From: DATEBA01 sp035288045
GTDB lineage: Bacteria > Actinomycetota > UBA4738 > HRBIN12
Reading direction: 5' to 3'
DNA: 30,382 bases
Assembly: GCA_035288045.1 (NCBI GenBank)
Contig: DATEBA010000062.1
Location: forward strand, 1-30,382
The notes beneath the pieces are model-generated. The model did no database searches. It saw nothing but the letters and a program-made list of their open reading frames with translations, and was not told the origin of the DNA. Positions 1 to 6,895 of this stretch are shown piece after piece. Within the stretch, counting starts at the first letter, position 1, and the number at the start of each line of letters is the position of its first letter. A program made the position numbers and the translations under genes.

Positions 1-925
1 TGCTGATCGGATCCCACAGCGTCGTGGAGAGGAGAGTGCTAGCGAACTCGGACGCCGCGCCGAACCTGTACTCGACGTCCGCGCTCGGATCCTCGCGGGT
101 TGGAGTCCACCACGAACCGATGTGGTAATAGCGGTAGCCCAGAGATTGCAGGTACCTCGCCACCCTGAAACCCCTCAGAAGTCCGACCACGGGTCGCCAG
201 TCGCCCGAGTCCTCACCCATGCGCTCCGCGAGGTCGCCGAGCAAGGTCATGTTCAGCGACGACGCGAGCGAGTGCGCGGTCTTCGGGTAGTTGGCGACCG
301 AATCGTGAGCCACGTAGATGCCCTGTCGTTCCAGCCACCCGAGCATCGGCCCATTGTCGAACCCATAGAGGTCTTCCAAGGTCCGCTCGTTCGCGTAGCG
401 GTCGAAGATTATGTAGTAGATGTCCCGCTTCGGATCCTCGGCGTGCAGGCCCTGCGGCGGATCGTCCGACGCTCGAGAGGCTCTACTGCCGCCGACGGCG
501 AACGTGACGATCGGGATCAGGTTCAGCGCCACGAGAACCGCCGCGAGCAGGTTCAGGCCGCCGGTGATCGCCCGCAGCCGCTCGCGGAAGCGAACGGCGA
601 TCAAGAGCGCCGAGAGCGCGATGAGCGCCCACTCGAGGAGCAGGACTTTCTCTTCGGTACCGAATCCGAACGGGTCTACGACGTCCTCCACGTGCCCGAA
701 CGAGAAGAACAGAAGCACGAGCCCCGAGGTGACGAAGGCTGCCGCATGGGGGCCGCGGAACACGAGACGCGTGAACCCGAAGAGGAGGAGTGTCGCCGCC
801 AGCGTGGCGCCAAGAGTAGCGAGCACGCTGCCTGCGTCGATCTGGTCGTCGAGGTTCTCGGCAACGAGGAACACGATCGGGTAGGACGCGAAGAGCAGGG
901 GGTGGATCAAAGGAGACCGCGTCAC
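1..925 (-). CDS. Membrane-anchored sulfatase-like protein (alkaline phosphatase superfamily), 3' end beyond window
   Basis: An open minus-strand frame runs from a GTG start off the left edge without a stop, giving about 308 residues of the N-terminal part. The first ~165 residues hold about four to five hydrophobic segments (for example LATLGATLAATLLLFGF and FVTSGLVLLFFSF). A soluble domain follows that begins DIYYIIFDRYANE and contains NYPKTAHSLASSLNM. That layout is typical of membrane-anchored sulfatase/phosphoglycerol-transferase-like enzymes, in which the Thr or Ser of the second motif would be the metal-bound nucleophile. The start overlaps the stop of the methyltransferase gene by four bases (GTGA), so translation is probably coupled. 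The role is probably modification of an envelope polymer or lipid with the active domain outside the membrane. The substrate cannot be told, and the C-terminal metal ligands lie outside the window. Confidence 0.85.
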   Translation of the reverse strand, partial: MTRSPLIHPLLFASYPIVFLVAENLDDQIDAGSVLATLGATLAATLLLFGFTRLVFRGPHAAAFVTSGLVLLFFSFGHVEDVVDPFGFGTEEKVLLLEWALIALSALLIAVRFRERLRAITGGLNLLAAVLVALNLIPIVTFAVGGSRASRASDDPPQGLHAEDPKRDIYYIIFDRYANERTLEDLYGFDNGPMLGWLERQGIYVAHDSVANYPKTAHSLASSLNMTLLGDLAERMGEDSGDWRPVVGLLRGFRVARYLQSLGYRYYHIGSWWTPTREDPSADVEYRFGAASEFASTLLSTTLWDPIS

Positions 926-2328
926 GAGCTTCCTCGAGCCCGCATCAGGTACAGGAGGCGCGCCGAATCCTCAATGGGCTCCGACCGTTCGATCTCGAAC
1001 CGATCCGCGAACGCCGCCTCGAATCCCTCGCGAGTGTAGCCGGGGAACACGTCCTCTCGAGTCGCGAGCAGCCGGCGCACCTTGGGGTCGTCCTTCGGCA
1101 CGAATTCGATCATCAAGTGCCGGCAGAGCTCCGCCAGGTATCCCGCGATCCGTCTCAGCGGCACGTTGCCGGCGATCGCTAGGTGGTGCACGAGCGCGAG
1201 CGCGAGCGCGAGGTCGGCCGGTCCGCGCTCCGCGATCGTCATCCGCTCACGGTTGGCCCAGCCGATCGGTGGGCTCGGGTTCGTGAGGTCGAGGACGAGC
1301 GGCAGCAGGTGCTCCTCGCGGTTGGCCTTCACCTCCCGGTACGTCGCGTTGACCACCGAGGGGTCGACGTCGAAGGCGACCGTGTCGATCCCGCGGCCGG
1401 AGGCGAGGCGACTGAACACCCCCGTGTTCGCCCCCAGATCCCAAACCGTCGCGGGCCGGAGCTCATCTATCACACCCTGAACTAGCTGCCGCTTGTGCTG
1501 CAGCGCTTCCGACGTGTAGTGGTCTGCCTCGCCGTAGTAGTCGATCCAGTGCGAGTCGCCGCGGCGGGGCACGAGCCCGCGGACGGCGCCCGAGAGGCTG
1601 TCGAGCAGACCTCGGAAGGCTCGGAGAGAGAACGTCCGCTCGGACGGCAGCGACGTGTCGGCCGCGTGGCGTCGCTGGCTCCGTGCGTGCATGAAGAGGT
1701 GAAGGAGGAGCGGGGTCCGCGCGCGAGCCCGCGCCGGAAGCAACGACGCTGCGAGATCGAGCGGCACGCCGTCGAGGTGGACGCGGAGAAGCTGAGACAG
1801 CCGCACGTCCCGGTAGACCATCAGCGCGAGAGGGGCGAGGAAGTGCTGGCAGAACTGCCTGTACGCGATCCAGGGCCTCCCCTCGCGGAGAACCTCGAAC
1901 GAGAGCGTGTCGATCAGCACCGGCCGGCCACGCACGAACTGAACGTTGAAGGCGCTGGCGTCGCGGAGCGACATCCCGTGATCCATCGCGATCCCCTGCG
2001 CCTCGAGCGTCGCGAGGGCCGCGTCCTTCAGCGCCTCGAAGCACCATTCGTAGGGGTACGACACGAACGGCACGACGTCGGGGCGGATCACGGTGTGCGC
2101 GTCCTCGGCGGCCGCCTCGTCCGGCCCGAGGTCCTCGTGCGCAACGAGCAGCCACCGTCCCACGAGCGCCTCGTAGAGGCCCGACGTCATGAGGCGTTGG
2201 TAGTGGTCGCGGTGGACACCGTTTACCTGTCGGTAAAGGACGCCGTCGCGACGGAACAGGAACCCGGCCGGGTCCCGGAAGGAGCTCGGAAGCACTTCCG
2301 CGCCGGTCACCGGGTGCGCCCTCGTCAC
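922..2328 (-). CDS. Class I SAM-dependent methyltransferase with kinase-like N-terminal motif
   Basis: The protein has 468 residues. The C-terminal ~200 residues form a Rossmann methyltransferase: motif I TVWDLGANTGVFSRL at about 294-308, an acidic strand end VAFDVD after it, and a late ALALVHHLA motif. The N-terminal ~230 residues contain RDASAFNVQF followed by RPVLIDTLSFE. Asp123, Asn128 and Asp140 are spaced like the catalytic loop and metal-binding Asp of aminoglycoside phosphotransferase/kinase folds. This resembles large NoeA-like methyltransferases of surface-glycan loci, but that assignment is from memory. No membrane segment is evident, so it is probably cytoplasmic. It starts with GTG overlapping the stop of the small membrane protein by four bases, and its stop overlaps the start of the sulfatase-like gene in the same way. 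The substrate is unknown; envelope glycan or lipid is inferred from the neighbours. Confidence 0.85.
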   Translation of the reverse strand: MTRAHPVTGAEVLPSSFRDPAGFLFRRDGVLYRQVNGVHRDHYQRLMTSGLYEALVGRWLLVAHEDLGPDEAAAEDAHTVIRPDVVPFVSYPYEWCFEALKDAALATLEAQGIAMDHGMSLRDASAFNVQFVRGRPVLIDTLSFEVLREGRPWIAYRQFCQHFLAPLALMVYRDVRLSQLLRVHLDGVPLDLAASLLPARARARTPLLLHLFMHARSQRRHAADTSLPSERTFSLRAFRGLLDSLSGAVRGLVPRRGDSHWIDYYGEADHYTSEALQHKRQLVQGVIDELRPATVWDLGANTGVFSRLASGRGIDTVAFDVDPSVVNATYREVKANREEHLLPLVLDLTNPSPPIGWANRERMTIAERGPADLALALALVHHLAIAGNVPLRRIAGYLAELCRHLMIEFVPKDDPKVRRLLATREDVFPGYTREGFEAAFADRFEIERSEPIEDSARLLYLMRARGSS

Positions 2329-2540
2329 TCGGAGGGACGACCCCGACGGGAGAAGAAGCCGACGATCCGCCGCCAGAACGCCTTGACGGCGAGCGCCGCG
2401 CCAAGGGCCGCGCCGATCAGGACCTGGAAGATGAAGCTTCCTGAGCCGGGGTCGATGTACGCGTTTGCCGTCGGGAGAGCCGTGAACGAGAAACCGAGGA
2501 AGAACACCGTGGTGACGAACACCTTCGACCCGCGGCCCAT
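2325..2540 (-). CDS. Small membrane protein with YIDPGSGS motif
   Basis: This small protein has 71 residues from the chosen ATG, or 77 from an ATG at 2558. The inner ATG is preferred because AGGAG lies 10 bases upstream of it, while the outer one has only a weak site. A hydrophobic signal-like segment (VFVTTVFFLGFSFTALP) ends in ANA. It is followed by YIDPGSGSFIF, a second hydrophobic stretch (QVLIGAALGAALAVKAF) and a basic tail WRRIVGFFSRRGRPSE. It therefore looks like a one- or two-pass inner-membrane protein. Small proteins with this YIDPGSGS signature are known to me only as hypothetical proteins near glycan or envelope genes. It overlaps the methyltransferase start by four bases and lies 62 bases after the spermidine-synthase-like gene, so it is probably co-transcribed. 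The function is unknown. Confidence 0.75.
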   Translation of the reverse strand: MGRGSKVFVTTVFFLGFSFTALPTANAYIDPGSGSFIFQVLIGAALGAALAVKAFWRRIVGFFSRRGRPSE

Positions 2541-2602
2541 GCCGTACCGACTCCTCATCCTCAGTGCCACCCGCAAAGAGTAAGGGACTCGGCCACTCCC
2601 GG

Positions 2603-4624
2603 CTACGAACTTCCGGCCGGAACTGGCACTGCTTGCCGACCGAAGACGTAGGCCGTGAGGTAGATGAGAGCGGCCACGACGAGCAGGCTGCGGTACCCCA
2701 CCATGAGCGAAGCGTACTCGAGGACTCCCCCGACCATCGCCCCCAGCAGGTTCGCGGCGAACGCGATGTGCGAGGCCTCGACGTCCCGGAAGCGCTGCGC
2801 GAACACCACGTTGGCGACGAAGATCGGGGTGAAGGCGAGGGCTGCGGCTGCAGCGAACCTCGGAACGAACGGCATCGCCAGCAGGGCAGAGCCCGGGACG
2901 AGCCACGCTACTGCGATCGATAGGAAGAGCACCATCCACAGGCCGGCCGGCCGACGCACGAGCACCCGCCTCGACACCTCTATGGCGGCGAGCACCGAGA
3001 GAAGGATCCCGGCGAACACAAGCGCGTTCACGAGCCACGTCGTACCGAACAGCAGAGCGAACTGCACGACGTTCTTCGTCTCCAGCAGTAGGAAGGCGGT
3101 CCCCATCGCGAAGAGGTCGACGTATTGACGCATGCCGCGGAGGGGCCCCCCGACCCCCCGGATGAAAGCCACAGAGGCGGCCAGGATCAGCAGCAGGGTG
3201 ATGGCGTAGGGAAGCGGGATCCCGTGATCGCGGAGGTAGAGGAACGGGTAGTCGTCATTGACCGGAGGTGGCACCCCGCCCTCGAGGTACGAGCCGCTCG
3301 AGCAGTCGACCGAGTCGCCCTCGATCCCGACCGCGAGCAGCGCGAGGTGCGCCGATCCGGACTGCTCGACGCACGGCGGGTGACCGAAGACGGCGTTGAT
3401 GGTTCCCGCCAGCCGATCGACCAGCCACTGCTCGCGGTAGTAGTTGTACATCGCGAACGTGCCGCCGGGGCGAAGATGCCCACGCGCCTCGGCGATGGCC
3501 TCGAGCGTGAAGAGATAGCTCTCCAGCCGCACCTGCGCCTGACTCGACACGAGCGTGATCGAGTCGGGCAGGGCGAACACGATCAGGTCGTAGCGGCCGG
3601 GTGAGCGTTCGAGGAAGGCCCGACCGTCGTCGATCGTGACCCCCACCCGTGGGTCGTCGTAGGGTCGTTCGGGATGCAGCTCGCGGCCGAGCTCGTAGAG
3701 ACGGGGATCAATCTCGACCGCGTCCACGGACCGAGCACCCTTGGCGAGCGCGACGGCCACGTCGTTGCCCGTTCCGGCACCGACCACGAGGACGTCTCCT
3801 GGCTCACCGCGGCTCAGGACCTCGTACGGAGCCAGGTAGATGGGGGACATTTGGGAGATCTGATCGAGCGACATGATGACCTGGTGCGGGACGCCGTTGA
3901 CGTTCACATCCAGGATCCCCTCTTCGACTTCGAAGGTGGAGACCCTGTAGTAGGGAGACCATTGCTCGCCCGGCTGCAGAGATTCGCGCCCGAGCAAGGC
4001 GATGAGCCCGATAACGGCAACGCGGGAGATCCCGGGCAACCGCGGCCGCTCCAGGGCGACGAACACGGCAGCGACCACCAGGCCCCAGCCGATGGGTGGG
4101 ACGCCGAGGAAGGAAAGCGCCGAGAAGACGACAGTGCCCGCGATGCTCCCGACGATGTCGAGCCTGTAGGCGTCCAGGGGCTCGAACAGCACGAAGGTGC
4201 GCCCCACGCCCTCCGCGATGAGCGCCATGATGCAGGCGGATGCCACGAATATCGTGGGGAGCGTCACGGCCAGCGGCAGGCCGGTCGTGGAGTGCTGCCC
4301 GAAGAACAGCAGATCGCGACCCGCTCGATCGATCTCGACCGGGAAGATCCGGACGAACGACACGAGGAGCACGAGTGCGACCGGAGCCAGCGGGAAGAGG
4401 TTCCGCGACGAGCGCGCTCGCATGAAGCCGACCCCGATGCCGAGGAAGCTCCCGAGCAGCACGAAGTTCGAGAAGTAGGACAGGTAGAGGACGTGCGAGC
4501 CGGTCCATCGGATCAGTGCAAGCTCCACGAAGAGCATCAGGAAGCTGAGCGCCACCAGACGAACACGCAAAGCGCGGCCTACGGCGACCTGGGCGTCGCC
4601 GTTCGTGACCCTGTCTTGCCGCAA
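2603..4624 (-). CDS. Membrane-embedded spermidine synthase-like protein
   Basis: The protein has 673 residues in three parts. The N-terminal membrane region (about residues 20-215) has six or so hydrophobic segments. A soluble spermidine-synthase-like Rossmann domain follows (VLVVGAGTGNDVAVA at 278-292, acidic VEID at 303-306, then VTIDDGRAFLE and YDLIVFALPDS). A C-terminal membrane region of about six segments includes LLETKNVVQFALLFGTTW. This is the layout of the large fused spermidine-synthase-like membrane proteins, most of which have no proven polyamine activity, so the aminopropyltransferase reaction should not be assumed. The start is TTG, the first possible start after an in-frame stop. 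It lies 9 bases after the regulator gene stop and no good ribosome site is visible, so TTG or GTG codons about 20 residues further in are alternatives. The position suggests co-transcription with the regulators and envelope genes. Confidence 0.85.
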   Translation of the reverse strand: MRQDRVTNGDAQVAVGRALRVRLVALSFLMLFVELALIRWTGSHVLYLSYFSNFVLLGSFLGIGVGFMRARSSRNLFPLAPVALVLLVSFVRIFPVEIDRAGRDLLFFGQHSTTGLPLAVTLPTIFVASACIMALIAEGVGRTFVLFEPLDAYRLDIVGSIAGTVVFSALSFLGVPPIGWGLVVAAVFVALERPRLPGISRVAVIGLIALLGRESLQPGEQWSPYYRVSTFEVEEGILDVNVNGVPHQVIMSLDQISQMSPIYLAPYEVLSRGEPGDVLVVGAGTGNDVAVALAKGARSVDAVEIDPRLYELGRELHPERPYDDPRVGVTIDDGRAFLERSPGRYDLIVFALPDSITLVSSQAQVRLESYLFTLEAIAEARGHLRPGGTFAMYNYYREQWLVDRLAGTINAVFGHPPCVEQSGSAHLALLAVGIEGDSVDCSSGSYLEGGVPPPVNDDYPFLYLRDHGIPLPYAITLLLILAASVAFIRGVGGPLRGMRQYVDLFAMGTAFLLLETKNVVQFALLFGTTWLVNALVFAGILLSVLAAIEVSRRVLVRRPAGLWMVLFLSIAVAWLVPGSALLAMPFVPRFAAAAALAFTPIFVANVVFAQRFRDVEASHIAFAANLLGAMVGGVLEYASLMVGYRSLLVVAALIYLTAYVFGRQAVPVPAGSS

Positions 4625-4633
4625 GACGGCGGT

Positions 4634-5356
4634 CTACTCGCGCGAGCCGACCGTGACGAGGCCCGCCGACGCGGCTTGGCGGATCGCCGCGATCCTACCC
4701 GAGACACCGAGCTTGCCGTAGATCCGCCCCAGGTGGGTGGTGACCGTCCGCTCCGCGACCCCGAGCCGCTCGGCGATCTCCCGCGCGGTCAGTCCCTCGG
4801 CGGCGACCACCAACACCTCGCGCTCGCGATCCGTGAGCTTGAGCTCCATGTCGCGCTGGCGCTCGATCCCGTCGGCTATCGCGCCGACCCACTCCATCGG
4901 TGGCCCGGCCAGCACCATCTCCCCCTCGGAGGCCTTGCGGAGGCACCGGAGGAACTCGATCGGGTCCACGGCCTTGTCGACGTAGCCGTCGGCGCCCATG
5001 AACAGGGCACGGGAGATCGCGGTCGGGTCGGCGTTGGCGCCGCATCCGACTATACCGGCTGCCGGGAACCGCTCCCGGAGCGTGCGGATCAGCCAGAACG
5101 AGTCGTGCGGCCCCTCGAGGCCGAGGCCGGTGAGAACGACTACCCTCGTTCGGCGCAGGCGGCCCATGACCACCAGGGCATCGTCGGCGGTCCCGGCCTC
5201 GCCCAGGACCTCCATGTCGGGGCGGTCGTCGATCAGAAGGGAAAGCCCGGCGCGGACCACGGCGAGGGGGTCGACGACCAGGACGCCGAGCCGTCGGCTC
5301 GCGACGGGGGGTCCCGGGGCCTCGCCCCTGGGGCGTTTCGCGGGTTGCTTGCTCAT
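4634..5356 (-). CDS. NarL/LuxR-type response regulator with degenerate receiver domain
   Basis: The protein has 240 residues. The C-terminal helix-turn-helix is a clear GerE/LuxR domain (LTDREREVLVVAAEGLTARE, then RTVTTHLGRIYGKLGV). The N-terminal half follows the receiver fold (LGVLVVDPLAVVRAGL, GADGYVDKA). The acidic pocket is reduced to one Asp (VVDP instead of VDDH), and the phosphoacceptor position reads VVVLTGLGLEG, with Thr where Asp is expected. The conserved Lys is kept. It is thus probably a pseudo-receiver that is not phosphorylated in the usual way and may be controlled by ligand, by partner protein or not at all. It is the third of three tandem regulators, 79 bases after the second, and is followed after 9 bases by the spermidine-synthase-like gene, a plausible target. 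Confidence 0.9.
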   Translation of the reverse strand: MSKQPAKRPRGEAPGPPVASRRLGVLVVDPLAVVRAGLSLLIDDRPDMEVLGEAGTADDALVVMGRLRRTRVVVLTGLGLEGPHDSFWLIRTLRERFPAAGIVGCGANADPTAISRALFMGADGYVDKAVDPIEFLRCLRKASEGEMVLAGPPMEWVGAIADGIERQRDMELKLTDREREVLVVAAEGLTAREIAERLGVAERTVTTHLGRIYGKLGVSGRIAAIRQAASAGLVTVGSRE

Positions 5357-5435
5357 GGTGCCTGCTTCCCCGAAGCGTAAGCGACGCAGGATCCGGCGAC
5401 CAGGACCGAACGGCGGATTGTTGCGGGGGAGCTCA

Positions 5436-6137
5436 TCAATCCTCCAGATCGATCAACCCGAGCGCAGCCGCGCGCGCGACGGCCTGCACGCGCGTGCGTA
5501 CGTCGAGCTTCCGGTAGAGCTTCGCGATATGGGTCTCGACGGTCCGCGGCGAGATACCGAGCCGGTTCCCCACCTGCCGCATCGTGAGCCCATGCCCGAG
5601 CATCTGGAGTATCTCCGTCTCCCGTGGTGTGAGGGCGGAGGCGACACCGTCGGCGTCATGGACGTGTCGCGCGACGCGCCCGAGCTCCGCCACGGCCTCG
5701 CGCTCCTCGTCCGCGGAGTAGACGCGTCCCCCCGCGGCCACGAGCTCCATGGCCTCGGAGATCGCCTGGACGCCGGCCGTCTTCCTTACGAAGCCCTCGA
5801 CGTCGAGCCGCATGCATTCCAGGACGACCTTGCCGTCGGTCCGCCCGGAGAGCGCGAGGATCCTGATCGGCAAGCCCTCCTCTCTCACCACGCGCGCCAC
5901 CTCGAGGCCCCCCATCTCGGGGAGCAGCAGGTCGAGCACGAGCAGGTCGGGCTTCAATCGCCTGCAAAGCTCGAGCGCCGTGCGGCCGTCCTCGGCCTCA
6001 CCCACGGCTTCGAGCGTCGGTGACGCGTTGCACGCGAGCCGGACGACTCCGCGCAGCACAGGGTGGTCGTCCACCACCACCACCCGCCTGAGGACGGGTT
6101 GGCGCCTGCGCGCCTCGGTGTCCGCAGGAGCCTGCAT
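5436..6137 (-). CDS. NarL/FixJ-type response regulator, canonical receiver
   Basis: This is a two-domain regulator of 233 residues. The receiver has all key residues: VVVVDDHPVLRG (acidic pair), LLVLDLLLPEMGG (phosphoacceptor Asp), ALSGR (Ser at the switch position) and GFVRKTA (Lys). The C-terminal LuxR-type DNA-binding domain has LTPRETEILQMLGHGLTMRQ and SPRTVETHIAKLYRKLDV. The chosen ATG has AGGGAGG 8 bases upstream. A GTG at 6155 overlapping the stop of the previous regulator would add six residues (MREDPV). Among the three tandem regulators this is the only one with a fully canonical receiver, so it is the best candidate to receive a phosphate from a histidine kinase encoded elsewhere. 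No kinase is encoded in this window. Confidence 0.92.
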   Translation of the reverse strand: MQAPADTEARRRQPVLRRVVVVDDHPVLRGVVRLACNASPTLEAVGEAEDGRTALELCRRLKPDLLVLDLLLPEMGGLEVARVVREEGLPIRILALSGRTDGKVVLECMRLDVEGFVRKTAGVQAISEAMELVAAGGRVYSADEEREAVAELGRVARHVHDADGVASALTPRETEILQMLGHGLTMRQVGNRLGISPRTVETHIAKLYRKLDVRTRVQAVARAAALGLIDLED

Positions 6138-6151
6138 CACCGGATCCTCCC

Positions 6152-6814
6152 TCACGCCGACCGCTCGGCATCGACCACGCCGTGCCGCCAGGCGATCGTG
6201 ATCGCCTCGAGCTTGGAATGTACGCCGAGCTTGGCCAGGATGTTCTTCACGTGGCTCTGAACGGTTAGCCGGCTGATCCCCAAGCGAGTCGCGACGGCCG
6301 ATGTCGACTCACCGCCGGCCAGCTCACGAAGGATCTGCGTCTCCCTCTCGGTCAGGCTCGAGATGCCTACCGAGCCCTCAACCCTAGCCGCGCGCGATGC
6401 CTGAAGCCGCTCGAACACCATCGGCAGATCGGCCGCCGCAACGACGATCTCTCCGCTCGCGGCCTGGTGGACCACGTCGGCGAGGCGCTCGAGCGGCTCC
6501 GTCTTCGAGACGACGCCGCACGCGCCGGAGCCGAGAGCCCGGACCACGGTATCCGGGTCGGGCCCTTCGGCGACCGCAACCACGCGAGCGGGGGACAGCC
6601 CGGCCACGGCATCTCGGACCGGGTCGCCGGTGAGGCCCAGGTCGAGCAGCACGACGTCGGGTGGCTCGGCAGCGGCGATCCGCTCGGCCTCCGCGACATC
6701 CCCTGCCGAGCCGATCACCTCGATGTCCTCGTCGGCCCCGAGGAGCAGGCGAACGCCGTCGGCGAACGCTCGGTGGCCGTCGACCACAAGCACGCGCACG
6801 GGCGAAGCACGCAT
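6152..6814 (-). CDS. NarL/LuxR-type response regulator with partly altered acidic pocket
   Basis: The protein has 220 residues. The receiver domain begins VRVLVVDGHRAFADGV, so one Asp of the usual acidic pair is Gly. The phosphoacceptor is present in PDVVLLDLGLTGD and the Lys in GVVSKTEP. The C-terminal LuxR domain has LTERETQILRELAGGESTSA and SRLTVQSHVKNILAKLGVHS. It is the first gene of the minus-strand run and is divergent from the YyaL-type gene across an 81-base region that must hold promoters for both. The ATG is the first good start, with only a weak AAGAG upstream. The lost Asp may weaken Mg2+ binding and phosphorylation. The target genes are unknown; the nearest candidates are the two following regulators and the envelope genes. 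Confidence 0.9.
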   Translation of the reverse strand: MRASPVRVLVVDGHRAFADGVRLLLGADEDIEVIGSAGDVAEAERIAAAEPPDVVLLDLGLTGDPVRDAVAGLSPARVVAVAEGPDPDTVVRALGSGACGVVSKTEPLERLADVVHQAASGEIVVAAADLPMVFERLQASRAARVEGSVGISSLTERETQILRELAGGESTSAVATRLGISRLTVQSHVKNILAKLGVHSKLEAITIAWRHGVVDAERSA

Positions 6815-6895
6815 CTCTTACGAAGCATCGGTCGATCCGGGGCTCCACCTAAGTGGGTAGAGCGGATACCGGAGGGGGGTGGGAGACTCTTACGT

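Noticed and set aside
122..1039. Long plus-strand frame rich in Arg, Glu and Gln
   Set aside because: It is the antisense of the sulfatase-like gene, whose minus-strand frame has membrane helices and a conserved core; the composition is that of a high-GC shadow frame.
1495..2583. 362-codon plus-strand frame
   Set aside because: Antisense of the methyltransferase and small membrane protein, with no recognisable domain.
3674..5380. 568-codon plus-strand frame dominated by Asp, Glu, Arg and His
   Set aside because: Antisense of the spermidine-synthase-like gene and the third regulator, both of which have clear motifs.
6815..6894. Direct repeat CTCTTACG at 6815-6822 and 6887-6894 next to both divergent starts
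   Set aside because: Eight bases, no symmetry and no promoter logic; probably chance.
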